NCBI RefSeq assembly: GCF_035594125.1
Contig: NC_087183.1
Coordinates: 16,494,368 to 16,558,367, forward strand
Length of the DNA: 64,000 nucleotides
From: Scylla paramamosain
Taxonomy: Eukaryota > Arthropoda > Malacostraca > Decapoda > Portunidae
Reading direction: 5' to 3'
Below are positions 1-13,773 of the stretch, in pieces. The position numbers and the translations under genes are program-made. Numbering within the stretch: position 1 is the first letter of the stretch; each line of letters opens with the position of its first letter. The notes below the pieces were generated by a model. That model was not told where the DNA came from. It saw only the letters and a list, made by a program, of their open reading frames with translations, and did not search any database.

Positions 1-2281
1 TACACATATATGCCTCTACTCACAGCCGCACCTCTGCATTGGGACACATCCCCATGCAAATCCCAACCAGATGTTGGTGTTCATCCTTGCTCTTCTCTTG
101 ACCAGCCATGATCTGAAACACATAAATGATTACAGTTGATTACAGTTGGTAAAGGATCACATCACAGGAAAATGTTGCAGTACGCATGACTCAGTAGTTG
201 GACCAGTAATGTAACTAGTTTCCTGCCCCTTCACCCTCCATCCCCTGCTACAGATTACGGTAATTTTTTAGATTCACACCATAATTTCCCTATCCCCCTA
301 ACCTGCCCCCCTGGACTTCCCTAATGAATACTAATCTAACTCAGCTAAGGGACTGTGCCCCCACAGACCCTCTTAAGGGATATTAATCTAACCTAACCTA
401 AAGTATCCTACAGGATCTAGCCTAGGGAATTTGTTGGGGTAATGCATGTATCTATTTCGAAAACTACGGGTTTCCCACAAAAAATCTGTGGGATAAAGTT
501 CTTTAGAATCCAGTAAGATATGCAAAAATAACATTCTCAGTATTGTAGATGGTGTAAATCTAAAATAATATCCAGATTATCGTTGAAACACTGGGAGATT
601 GATGTGAAGGCAAGGTAAATTGGTCAGTCTAATCTACCCTTGGGTGAAAACGTTAATGTTATTCAGTATTGCCACAAAACCTGTATAACCACCCATTTCA
701 TTCATGAGTATAGATCACCATCAATAAATATAATTTTTGCAGCATCTTCATCTCCCAACTTTACTCAATTCTCTTGGCTCCACAAACTTAACTGATATAC
801 CATTATTCACAATTCCACATTCTTCAACAGTCAGGGACCTGTAGACACAAAAATAAGCAAGAAATTACCAGATATGAGACTAAGAGGCAAGGAAACGCAA
901 ATCAAGACGAAACATCAACACGGGAACCCGAAACGCCAAACCTTACGACAGCAATACATTTAAATATTTCCTTATTTACAATCTAATCATACAATACATC
1001 CTTTTTCCTTAAGACCACATTACTTTGAGGCCATGAAGGGCAAGTAGGGCCAAGTTGTAGGTGGAATAGACGGATAGTATTAAAGACATCAGTGATTTAA
1101 TAAAGGGAGGTCGTTGGCAACTCGCTTTGTTTATGTTATGTTGACCTGAACTCCTTCAGCTGTCTTCCACCTGTCGCTACCAACAAGTCCACCTGCTTCC
1201 ACGTGTCCCCACCTGATTCTTCTGCCCCGCCTGCTTGTCAAACAATACCCCAGGCCTCCACACAGTTCTAATTAACAGGTGAGGCAGTGGTTCTTTATTT
1301 CTAATAGACCATTGCTACTTTGGGATAAAGGAGGAGGAAAGAAAGGTAGGGTAGACTGAAGAGAAGGAAGTGCACGGCGGTTTCCCGGACGGATGGTAAT
1401 GAATAAAGTGCACAGTCGTTCTTGAGATTGAAGGGGATGTTGTGGGTAGATTTAGACAGAATTCTTCATAGTCACAATGAAGTGCTTGCATCTCCCATCC
1501 TGAAGACTCTAAAAGTCAAGCTGCAGTTGATGTCAAAATGAAGAATTCATTAAATCTTACTACAGGCATCTTATATTCTTTCGTTTATCCTCCCCACTTC
1601 AAGTAAACTTGGGGACCTGATGGGAAAGCGGGGTTTTTTGCATAAGGAATGCAGAAATTACTGAAATTTGCCCTTTGAGAAGTCTACAGGATATTTTTTA
1701 TTTTTTATATCCCAAGTGAGCAAATATACATGACTAGAGTATGGGCTCCCAAACCTAACTTAATGAGGGCTACACCCACCTTGACTCCCTAACTTAACCT
1801 AAAAGGAGGCTGCATCTCCCTCAATCCTTTAACATAAATTAATATAATGGAGGGGCTGTTCTTCCCACAACCTTGCCCCTAACCAGCCTAACCTGAAATT
1901 TGTCACAGGAGTGGAAACTGAAGTGCTTTCCCACACTCAACCTACAGCACATGGCCAGGCCATGAGAGACATACAGGCGTATCCACACACACACACTCTC
2001 CCATGCTTGCTCAACCACATGGCACCAGCACAGGCAGACAGACGTATCACACATACACAGTTTCTCAAGCTCACACACCCACATGGTACACAAACATTGC
2101 ACTACACATATAAAGCATAACTACATGTACTACCCAACCTACACGTTATGCCAGCCTGTGTAACAATTTCATTGTATAAAATATTCTGGCACTAAGTCCC
2201 TGATAGAGTGAAATGTAAGAATTGAATAAAACCATATGATAAACTGCAGGATAAACTGTAATTCTTCCCACCTTGGTATTG
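1..2281. other. Upstream non-coding region, no gene recognised
   Basis: I see no coding exon here on either strand; the open frames are short and do not resemble known proteins. The stretch precedes the first coding exon of WDPCP. A good 3' splice site (ttgcag) ends at 2284, so an untranslated first exon and promoter may lie in this interval, but I cannot locate them. AT-rich patches and short CA runs (about 1985-2000) are the only visible structure. Confidence 0.5.
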
Positions 2282-2305
2282 CAGATGTGAAGAAAGGCAG
2301 TAGCC

Positions 2306-2433
2306 ATGGTAACTCTGCTGGGAGATGCACACTTCTGGACACTGCGGGACGATGTGGTCATTAAGGATGCTGATATGGGCGCCTTCAGGTACACTTACTT
2401 GTTTACACAGAGCAAGATTGGTTAACAGTGATG

Positions 2434-2522
<89 letters not shown>

Positions 2523-3581
2523 AGCATAAGTAGATTTGATATATTGAAAATGGTAAAGTTAGCATTAGGCATCAAAGAATTTATTATTTACTTCAAATTA
2601 AGTCATAAAGCATTCTTAGCATTCAGGCAATGTAGTTACATCCAATATCTCAAGCACTTGTTTGCATTTTAACATAATACAACAATTTTCAAGATATTAG
2701 CATCAGGAAATAAATTAATCATGCACTTACAAGAAGGGCTTGATGCACAGGTACCAGGATAAGAACACAGTGAGCAAGGAGCGGGTCTACTATGAGGATA
2801 AGAGGCAGTACCTGGAGGCTCGTGGTCTGATGGTCACTCCAAAGAACAGCCGTCCTATCAAACTGAGGGACTCACTGAGGGAGTTTGAAGTGAGTGGCTG
2901 GGAAACAGACTATTACGAGTATTTGCCACCTTTACAGCATCCATCTTGGGGATCTGCGTGAAGAAAATATAGCACTCTATTTAGTCTTTTGTTTATGCAT
3001 TTAAGACTGTAAAATATACTTATGTTTCTCATGTTGATGGAACATTTTTCCACCTGCAGGAGCTGTATTACAGGTATCTATGTGAAGAAAATGCATACCT
3101 CTCCATTTTCTACCCTTCTGTGTCTGCATTGAACAAAACTAAAATATTCTTGTGATTCTCATGTTGTTATAATGCTTTGCTGCCTGCAGGAGTTGCTGGC
3201 AAAGGAGCGAGTGGTTTGGGAGGCGTGGAAGTCCCCCAACATTTACCAGCTGATCTTTGCCTCAGGGATCATCACAACCCTCACTGTTAATGGACAGACG
3301 GGTGATTTGACGAGGGTGGCATTTGACAAGTTCCTCGTTGGGAAACTCCTCTCAGAACACTTGGCTGATGGTGATTATGTTGTGAACCATTGTCTTGTGC
3401 TTTACTTTTCCATGAAGGAAGTTTTAGTTACTCGTGTTGGATCCTTCCTCTTTATTTTATCATAGAAGTTAAAAATTTTTTTCTCATAACATCTCAGAAA
3501 ACAGACAAATGAAGAAATCTAACTATCTGTCTATATACCAGCCCAGCAATTCTACACAGGATGGTTTAGACAAGGTACCAT

Positions 3582-3636
<55 letters not shown>

Positions 3637-6600
3637 TCTACACTGCTACTCTGATGGAAAGGGAAAGTCAGTGCAGAAATAGGGAAAATAAACACGTCTT
3701 TACTAATTGCCTCCTTACATTTATGAATCATTGTCCTGTGCATTGCTATACCAGGAAGGAAGCATCAGTCTGTGGTGTTTGATCCTCTTCAGTGGAGAAA
3801 TAAAGAAACTAAACACCTCTCTTTACTAATCACTTCCTTACAGTTGTGATCACCCGGAACCACATGTTGTTCTCCTACAATGAATGTCGACTCACTGTGG
3901 TGCACCTGACCCGCCCACCATCTGAGGGCCAGGTCATTGAGAGGCTGTCAGCTTTCGATCCCAAACTGCACACGTGTGAAGTGGCAGGACCATCAGGACG
4001 CCGCTTTGAACGCCGGCTATCTGCCAGTCTCTCAGGTGATATGGTGAGTGATGTGTAGAAAGCTTGAAAATATTAAACACTCTTAAGATATATTACATTT
4101 ATTTTTCATGGCAATCTCTCGTGGTGAGTGGAGTCAACCATGATGCAGGTAATGTGTAGAAAGCTTGAGAAAATTAAACATTTTCAGGGTATTTTACATT
4201 TATTCTTCATGGCACTGCTGTTATCACTCCCCATTCTTCCGGTCAGGTGGTGGTGTGGTGGCAGACAAGTGACGATGAGGTGTACCCGTGGAGTCCCCTT
4301 GCAAAGGACCGTGACCGTGCCAACATCCTGGTGTATGGCCTGCGTGGTGCCTCACTGGACCTGGTGTGTTACTGCCGCACAGAGATGGCACCCCTCAGTG
4401 TGTCCTTCAGCCACCTGCAGTCCAGTGTCCTGCTGACTGTGGAACAAGGCTTTGGCCGGAAGGGTGGAGTGACTGTCCTCAGCTGTGTGTATGAGGTGAG
4501 GCTCTGACTGTGTGTGTGTGTCTGTGTGTGTGTGTGTGTGTGCATTTCTGTAATTTGCCTATGACTGTACTTGTTGTGAGTATGTGCTTGCAGAGTGAAC
4601 TACTTGGATGTCAAGGAAAATATTCAGTTTTGATTGCCACAACATGAAATGTTTGTGTTGCAGGTGGAGCGTGGAGCATTGCATCGTGTGGGGGTAAGCA
4701 GTGTTCCCCTGGAAGCGCCCCTCACAGCCCACGGCCACACCCCTGCTGAGGACCGGCTGCTGCTGGCCTGCAACAACGGAGTGCTTGCACTGCATGGGGA
4801 GAGTCGTGGCACCACACACCTCACCAAGGCAGGCCTCATCCCTGCTGCCCTGGCCTGGCTGGACACCGGCACACTGGTGGCTGCAGCCAATGAGAGAGGT
4901 CAACTGCAGTGTTTTGACCTGGCTCTCTCACTGGTGCGGCTGCAGCTGACAGCTGAAGATCCTGCCCCCCAGCGTGTGCTGGACCTCTCAGAGCACCTCA
5001 GGCACCGGCCTGGCCTGGCTCGACTCAGCTGGGCTCCAGGCAGACCACCTGGTGACCCTGAGGCCGGCCCTTGCCTCCTGCTGCTGCACTATGCCCGGGG
5101 ACCACTTGCATGCATCAGGGTGGATGGTGGTGCAGATGGCTGGGGGAGCCTGTCTGCCTTAGCACTAGCCAGCCAGTATGTGAAGCACCGGCAGCTGGAT
5201 GAGGCCGTCAATCTGCTGGTGTCCCTCAGCTGGGAGCAGGAGGGGCCAGCAGCCATGAAGTGCCTGTCAACCGTAGCCAACCACCTGCTGCGCTGTCCCC
5301 TCACCCCCTCCCGCCTGGCCCAGATGGAAGCTGCCCTGGCCACCTTTCACGTGCCACTGCAGCCACTCAGCCCCGCTGTGGAGGAGGAGTTTGGTCCTGC
5401 TGTACGTGCCCTCACCAGGAGGTTCTTCTTTAAAGTGTTAAGGTGAGACCCAGCATTCCTTGACAAAAATTTCTCTTATACTCCCAGGTCTTTGTATTAT
5501 TTTAAACTTTGCCTTGCCTGTCTTTCCCACCCATGCTCTCACTTGAACACTGGCCCTTCTGCATTCTCTCTACACCCCTAGCAAATTGCACTCCACACAC
5601 ATATACAAGCCCTTTCTTCCCTTCCCACTCCAAGGTCTGGGCGGCTGGAGAAAGCATACCGTCTGACCCTTGACCTCCGGGACTATGACTGCTTCATGGC
5701 TGTGCACTCAGTAGCACAGCGGAGAGGCGAAGCACAGCTTGCAGTGGCAGCACTTGAGAATGCCAGGCGCCTTGAGTCCTCTTGTGGGTCAAGTGCTTCC
5801 TGCAACTCCCTTCTGTACGATGGGTCGGAAAGGAACACCTCGGAGTCCTGCAGAGAATCTTGTTCCACCTGCTTCTCTGGGAGTGCTTCTGAGGGGGAGG
5901 AAGAAATCGGTAAGGGAGGAGTATGAAATTAACTGAGATAAATTTTGACTGTAGCTATACAAGATTAAGAAGAAATTAAATCAAAGTAACAGAATAAAAA
6001 AGAAATTGGTAAGGAAGGAGTGTGAATTCGTAGGCTGAGAGGAATTTTGACTGTAGCTATACAAGATTAAGAAGATTTTAAAACAAAGTGACAAAATAAT
6101 CATTAATAGGGAAAAGAGGAAACATGGATATATACAGGGACATGTGTTTGCTTCAGGTGAGGGAAGTGGGCCGGTCCAAGCAGAGGTAGCAGGAGGCAGG
6201 GGCACCATACAGCCTTCCCTCCCCTTACCTCACCTGGTAAGAATAAGACTCATGCTTCCAAAATTCCAAAACCCTCAGTTAAAGATTATATGAGTAGGTG
6301 ATATGTTTGTATTATACATTAAATATTACCCTGCATTTCATTTCAGGCTGAAAGACTTGGACATTTGAATGTTGGGAGTGGCTTCACCTCTACAGCAGCA
6401 CCCCAGATACCACAGGCATCTGCAGACCTTCCCTCCAGCAGCTCCAGCACCTCACACAGCTCTTCCCACATGCCTCACGCCATCACCTCCCAGGATGGTA
6501 CCATCACCATCAACATACGCCAACCAGACACAAGCCCCATTCGACCTCCCACACAGCACACTGCAGCCACACCTTCCCGGCCACCTCCTCGCCCCACGTG

Positions 6601-9059
6601 CACTTCCCACACACCCAATGTCAACGAAGGGAGTGCTGCCAGGCATCCCAGATCTGCAAGGGAAGTGTTCTACTCCTCCGATCCCAACGAGGAGTTTGTG
6701 GATTCAGAAATGGTATCTGTTTTCATGGACAAGAAAGACCTGAGGAAAAGTTACGAGAGGGCAGTGTACCATGGTGAGTAAGCAAAAAAGTTTAAGGGGA
6801 TGAGGAAAGGAATACAGAAAGGGAAAAGTATAAAGAATAGAGGTGAGAAGGTCATGAATGTTAGGCTTGATGAGTCATTATGGGTGAAAAGGTTAGGTTT
6901 GTTCACATTAACATTACTTTCAAGATTTTGATCATTAAGTTGTTTCTCCAAGGTATGACTAAGAATCTTTGTCTCCTGTTTCCAGTGCTTTTCATATGTG
7001 CTGTCACTGGCTTGGAATATACTGCACATGACAAGTTATCAAATTAAATTACATTCTTGAGTCTTGTTTACAGTTATATATTTCACAACTAGTCATTCTC
7101 CCACCATGAGCTAAAATTCTTTACTGCAAGTAACTTGCAAGTAACTGTTGTTCATATAGTAATGTTTATACAAATGAATGAAACAGAAGGGATGAACTTG
7201 TCACGTGTACCAGACTTCTTTATGAAGCCACCTTTATTTCAACGTATTAATTAACAATATAACAAGTCCTGTACCTTTACTACCTGTTTTTCCTCTATGA
7301 TCATTTTGCCCTTTCTCTTATGATCACCTACCTGCTCTGTGTGTGCAATATTTCCTCTTTGTGTTTACCAGTGGTTCTATCAGTCGGGTTTTAATCCTTT
7401 TCCTAATTGCCGATGCAGGTAATGATGGCTACTTCTGGGAGCCAAGGTACTGTATGTGTTGACAGTTTGGCTAACATAGAAGCCATGCATAGGGATTACT
7501 ACAAGCTACTTTAAAACACTGGAGTCTGTCCTGCATTCAGTAAAGAAAGCATTCACTATTCACTGGACTGTTTCACCAGACAACTGTACTCTTTCAATAC
7601 AAGCCATGATGTTGTGACCAGATGTGTTAATGCCAGATGAACTCCAAATGTTTAGCAAAGAAAAAGGTTGCTTTGGGCTTTGCTTACCTGATGTACATAG
7701 TCCCTTTTTATCGTGGAATATACAGAATGTAGCACAAGTTTCTGTGGATATTGTCATAGGTGAAAGTACAGATTATTCCAAGTGGAAAATTTTCTATGCA
7801 CATATGCATTTTGAGGCGTTTTTCCAAGGCATGAAATTCAAGTGTGGCTTGACAACAGATACAACGGCTGGGCCAGGCAAGTGTCTATGGCAGGGATCTG
7901 AAATTGTGAATAATTCAGTCATGATTTCTACAAGTTTTGGAGCTTTACAGCATCCCATGACGAGATGAGTGACAACAATGAACCAATACTAATTACTGAT
8001 AAATATTATACAATGATAGTATGGATGTAATAAACAACAAAATAAAATAATAGGTTATGTGGCACTATGCATTGCCCAGGCAGGGAGTGGGAAGCAATGA
8101 AGCTAGCAGCAAATCAGCTGATTGTTAGTCAGATCATGTAGTTTTCCTACGAGACAGTGGCAAAAAATATGTTAAGATTGTATTGCATAACTTAAAGTAA
8201 TGTGGAGTGTGTGGAAATGGTGTTTCTACACCATGGTTACCTGCCTGGGCTGTCTGTTGTATCTCTTGCCAGGCCACACTTGAATTTCATACCACAGCTA
8301 AACAATGCCTCAAAATGCATATGTGCATAGAACACTTTCGACTTAAAATAACCTGAACTTTAACCTCTGGCAATATCTACGGAAACTCGTGTTACATCCT
8401 GTATACCTCGTTTTAGGTATCCTTCAGAAAGCATTGTATAGAGATCATCATGTGTAGGTGGTGTGTTCATTAGATTCTTTTGGTCCAAGAGCAATCAGTG
8501 TGGGATGTCTCATTAAAAACAGTAGATTTCACGGAGAGTGAATGTCCAAGGTGCTCCCCCAGAAAATTGGTGTATCATTGTGTGCTGTTCTAGTTTGAGG
8601 TTAAGTGCTTATCAATTGCTTCATGAACTCAAAATGTCACACAGAAGTATGACTTGTTGAGTTGTATTCTTAATTGCTTTGGTCTTCTATCAGGACTGTG
8701 TTCAAAGGTCACACAGATGTTTGGACAGGTTCTCACAGGGTGTTCTTTCCACTAGTGATAAAGAATCCTTGTATAACTTGAAAATCCTGATAACTTCAAT
8801 ACAGCTTCAAAAATTGAGATATAACAACAAAGCATTTAAAAGTATGGTGCACGGAGTTTCTTCAGTTAAACCTTGTGGTTCTTGGGCACTGAGAAACTAG
8901 CTGTCTCTGCAGGGATATCTTGTCAATTTGTTGGGAAAAAAACAGACTGTATGATGCACAATTTTCTGAGCTTTTCTGTGGATGTGTATGGCCAGCTGTG
9001 CTGTGCATGGACGCATGGGTTATAGTGTGGCCCCTTTCCACCAGGGGCCAATGGGGCTA

Positions 9060-9115
<56 letters not shown>

Positions 9116-9482
9116 TGTGGTGTCTTGTCTGTCATGTGAGATTGCTGGCCTGTTATATAGATAGATAGTTTGCATCTCATTGTGCCATGAGCAGTAGGCT
9201 AGATGGCATCATAGATGTCTGTTATGGGAAGAGTATATTTTCTTCCTTGAGGAGCCATAGTTATTATTCTTTTTGCAAAGTACTCTTGTACAATTTTTAA
9301 AAGATAACAGGATCATCTTTCTTGTTTCTAATGATATTATTGCATTAGATATTGTTCACACATCTTTTCTTCTTAGACATCCACATTATTTTTGTTGTAA
9401 TCATTGTCCCTCATCACCAGAAGTGTCCACCGAGGAAGAGGATGGCGGGACAGTGAAGGTGGTGCACTTTGGCGTGGTGTGA
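2306..9482 (+). CDS. WDPCP: WD repeat-containing and planar cell polarity effector protein Fritz (WDPCP), 10 coding exons
   Basis: Exons: 2306-2388, 2751-2889, 3190-3370, 3844-4043, 4247-4495, 4664-5442, 5635-5909, 6157-6236, 6347-6773, 9421-9482. They total 2475 nt (824 aa plus stop), and each junction has GT-AG borders and matching phase. The family acts with Inturned and Fuzzy (CPLANE module) in planar cell polarity, septin organisation and ciliogenesis. Diagnostic stretches are HFWTLRDDVVIKDAD at the N-terminus, KNSRPIKLRDSLREFE (exon 2), SGIITTLTVNG and LVGKLLSEHLAD (exon 3), PWSPLAKDRDRANILVYGL (exon 5), ALASQYVKHRQLDEAVNLLV (exon 6), RRFFFKVLRSGRLEKAYRL across exons 6/7, and the C-terminal GGTVKVVHFGVV, all colinear with vertebrate WDPCP (746 aa). 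The ATG at 2306 has a strong context (GCCATGG) and follows a probable 3' splice site at 2284, so a 5' UTR exon is likely upstream. Residues about 600-780 (exons 7-9) are a Ser/Thr/Pro-rich low-complexity insertion. The last intron is 2.65 kb and the last exon encodes only 20 residues. Confidence 0.95.
2435..2520. repeat. (GA)n microsatellite in WDPCP intron 1
   Basis: About 85 bp of GA repeats with one interruption (gcga), starting about 47 bp after the exon 1 donor. Confidence 0.95.
3522..3690 (+). repeat. Dispersed repeat with (AC)n core, in WDPCP intron 3
   Basis: The left part reads ctatataccagcccagcaat followed by cacaggatgg and agacaagg. An (AC)n array fills 3584-3634, then a tail with ggaaagggaaag follows. 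The same left part, AC core and right part recur at 8998-9172 (minus), 46565-46680 and 50783-50925. This is an interspersed element rather than a free-standing microsatellite. Its class is unknown. Confidence 0.6.
7718..8406. repeat. Imperfect inverted repeat (arms about 180 bp) in the last WDPCP intron
   Basis: The arm at about 7718-7903 and the reverse complement of about 8222-8406 are clearly related. Both contain variants of gtttctgtggatattg, the shared block tctatgcacatatgcatttt, and aattcaagtgtggc followed by a gatacaac block. The arms enclose about 320 bp. This may be a foldback-type or head-to-head transposon remnant; no transposase or target duplication was recognised. Confidence 0.6.
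8998..9172 (-). repeat. Dispersed repeat with (AC)n core, minus orientation, in WDPCP intron 9
   Basis: Read on the minus strand it begins with tctatataacaggccagcaat and a cagacaagacaccacac block. It continues through the AC array (plus-strand GT at 9063-9111) into cttagccccattggcccctg and ggtggaaagggg. This is the fullest version of the family also seen at 3522, 46565 and 50783. Confidence 0.65.
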
Positions 9483-10263
9483 GGCCCCTGCAGGGCACTG
9501 GCCGGGGTGCCACCACTCCCACCCGACAGTTTGACACGTGGCAGCTGTGAGTTGTGTGCTGCTCAGGTCATTCTTCTTGTATTGACCATGATTCTTTAAC
9601 ATGGAAGATTGAAAAGTAGCAAAAGTGGGTAGTATGATTTATCATCAAGTACTTTGTATGTACTATGGATATTTATAAATTTGTTGGTAGTATTCAACAA
9701 AATCTGACATAGCCAACTTGTGCCATTTGTGTAGATTAATGTTTCTTAACCTTTTCTTAACCTCAGCACCACTACACTGAGATTTTCAATAGACCAGCAC
9801 TCTTAAATTTAGTTGCACACTACATTTGCTACAGCGTTATAAGTATTATGGAATACTCTTGGTCATTCATTCTTTGGGAAAACACATAAAGCATACCATC
9901 AATAAGCAAAACCAGTGAAAGGAAAAGGAATAGAGTGTTTGCATAAAAAAAGTAAATCTTGACATATTGCATTATTTTCTGTCTGCTAAAGACTGTTCCT
10001 AGCACCCATAATGCTAGTGTCTCAGGGAATGCTGCCTGGGAGCAGTGCTGAGTTTGCTACATCATGTGTCTTGACAGGAAACATACATACTGGAATCTTT
10101 TTAAACTGAGGACATGTGCCAATGATGTGTACTGATATGCCAAGTGCCAAAGAGAGTCAACTCAGTAAAATAGTAGAATGGAGTTATTTAAAATATGTTG
10201 CCTCCTCATGTGGCAAGACAAGGTCATTGTTTGTGGGAGGTATGATAAGGTATGGGAAAATTT

Positions 10264-10594
<331 letters not shown>

Positions 10595-12230
10595 GAGATT
10601 TCAGCCCAATGTGTACATAAACATAGATGATACGATTATTGTGTCTTTCATAAAGTGCTGGAGTTCAGTTGTCTTGACCAATAATACTTCAGCTTGCACT
10701 TCTGTGTGAACCACTCACAGAGGTACGATGAATGTGCTTGGCTAGACATAGCCAGACTGGACCATCCAAGTGTCAAATGGTGCCAAAAGGAAGTTGTACA
10801 AAATGTGCTGTGGAAATTCCTGTTTGTTCTTTTCAACAATAAATCTAATCTTGGAACTGAAGGAACCACCAAGCACACTTGACCAGCACATGCCTTCTGC
10901 TTATTGTAGCTCATTGACTCTTAGGAAGGGTTGTGTGTTTATCCCAGAGGCACCTTATCTTTGTTACATATTACTTTACCTCAGGAAAAGGCTGTGGGAG
11001 TCACATGTGCCCCAGCTGTCATACTTCACATCAGGGTCTCGATAATGAGTAGATCTGACCTTTCATTTCACTTGTAGGATAGTAGATGTTCTATCAGTCA
11101 GGTAGTGAGTGAGAATATTATAGCTGTACTAAGAAAAGGGTGAATACATTTGTAGACAAGATTAAGACACACTGTGCTTATAGGTAAATGGGAGTTAACC
11201 TGTATAGGGTGACTGGTTGTTTGCAGATTCCTTATGTTCTCATGACAACTTAAATAAGGAAAGTCATTCAGAGGAAGAGATTAGTGCAGGACAAGACTAG
11301 ATAGCCTAACATTAGTTCCTTTAGCAGGTGTTGAGAGTTGGAGAGTTGAAAATGAATTAACTATATACCCAGTGATAGAGGAAGCTGAGGTTTGGCAATG
11401 TGAGGGTTTCTTGGTGTTTGAGAGGAGCCAAGGTCTTTCTTCAGTCAAGCTATTCACAAACCAATCACCTTCTGTCCTCCATTGCTGTTTGATGGGGGAC
11501 ACAAATTAGTACAATGTTTCATTCACAGTAACTAGCACTTAATGTAGATAATAATATGGTATTTTGTAGATTAGTCATAACAGGGTATATTTTTGTTGTA
11601 AAATGCATTGAAATGCATGGTGATATTTTTGTCTTGGTGAAAATACTGGAAAAGAGATATTTGCTTTGCTTTGGGTAGAGTCATTGTAGGTGTACAAATT
11701 GACTTGTTTACCTTCCATGCATAGGTGTATCTCCATGTACGTAGTCCATTGTTGGTCATCTCTACATCAATTTGTGCTTGGTGTAACCCATCCTTTCCTG
11801 TGTAGCTTTAGCTTTTGAGGTGGTGATGCCTGACTTGTGAATATTCCATTCATGGGGTGCATCTCTGTAGTCTGTTGTTGGTCATCTCTACATTGATGTA
11901 CTTGCGGGAGGACTCTAACATGGTGTAAACCTGAATGAAGATGTAAAACTGTGTGTATGTGGGTGTGTGTGTGTCATTTTATTTATTAATTTATTTATTG
12001 ATTGATTGATTGATTGATTTACACTTTTCTCTGCTGTCAAAATGGAAGCCATTTTATTATTTTTTTATTTACTTTTTTCTATTTTTTTTCTTTCTTTCTT
12101 TCATATATTTCTTATACCAGGTTAGAGTTTTCCGAATGTACAGTATGCTTGGTGCAGTCCGTCCACTCCTGTGTAGCTCTCTTCTATAATTCCGTCCATA
12201 GTTTATACTTAGTCATCATCTCTTAATACT

Positions 12231-12401
<171 letters not shown>

Positions 12402-12853
12402 TTTGTAGCCTTTACTGGTCTGTCTGTAGAAAGTAATACATACTCTTTACTGTTTTAAGCCTTACTGTATTTTTGCACAAATTTGTATGTACTTTTGTAA
12501 TTCAGTATGGGTGTGTAAAGTATACGAGGTTTGCAAAGATAAAATGTGTGTATTGTATGCTGCCTATGAATGATTTTGAACTAGGAGAAAAATATAGAAT
12601 TGAAAATATGTAATGATTAATTTTTATTATTGTCTAGAATGGAAGTAAGAACAGTTATTTATTTATTTTTTCATTAATTGATCAATTAATTAATTAATTT
12701 ATTTATTTATTTGTTTATTTGATTTCCATATACTTTTTTCGTGCACTTCAAATCGTTCTCAAGTGCCAGAAGCAATCAAGCAGATTTTTATTAATTCATC
12801 TGAACATTTGTGACTTTTTTTTTTACGAAGGAACAAAATTACTTCATACATAG

Positions 12854-12869
12854 CAACAGCAGCAGCAGC

Positions 12870-12933
<64 letters not shown>
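12854..12933. repeat. Compound (AGC)n(AGT)n trinucleotide array
   Basis: Four to five AGC units are followed by about 21 AGT units. Open frames through it (poly-Ser, poly-Tyr) are by-products of the repeat. Confidence 0.95.
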
Positions 12934-13374
12934 ACATTTGCTGTTGGAAGAGATTTTATATCGTTCCCGAGGTGGTGTGCGTGGCAGCAATGCTAAGCAA
13001 ATTTCCTTATCGAGAGTCCTGTTACTCGCACTCTGTAAGTAGTAATTGAGGCCACACGTGATTTCAACTGCGCAATGGACTCTGTGGGCATGTGTATTGG
13101 TTGGAAAAGTGGCAATGGACACGTATAGCAGGAACAAAAAGGAAATATATGGACACGTGTAGCAAGAGGCAAGGTTGAATCCAGAATATAGTAGTAGTTT
13201 TACTCCCATGTCGCACGCAGCGCTTCATCTGCTAAAGTTTTGGGTAGCCATGTTAAGACATGAGGGGCCTTACATTATAAGTGTCCTTCACTTTATAATG
13301 AAGTCAAGAGCTTTCTGGCACATGTGCGGCTGAGAACTGCCGGCGCTGGGTGCATCTGCTCTCAGTCACACTTC

Positions 13375-13681
13375 ATGGGTCACTTCATCATGGACTTTCT
13401 CAGCGAGAAAAAGCAGTTCACGCCTCCTGAGGGGCTGGGCACCAAGGTTTGTGTCCGTCTTGTCTTGTATTTAATCATTGCTTCACAGACTTTGCAACCC
13501 CCATCAACTTATTTCAATTATGGCTTGGAAATTATAATAGCTAGGTGACTTTTTTGATGTGTTTCTTTGTGGCGCATCTTTGATAACTTCAAAGAGAGAG
13601 AGAGAGAGCAGTAATCATTCACAGCTTATGAACTTTGCCTCTTAACATCACTTTAACATATTTTGACGTGTTTTGTATTAA

Positions 13682-13773
<92 letters not shown>

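Noticed and set aside
1839..2120. Short overlapping frames on both strands left of WDPCP
   Set aside because: Short, CA-rich, with no homology, splice context or conservation signal visible.
7624..7968. 114-codon open frame in the last WDPCP intron
   Set aside because: It overlaps one arm of the imperfect inverted repeat and resembles no family.
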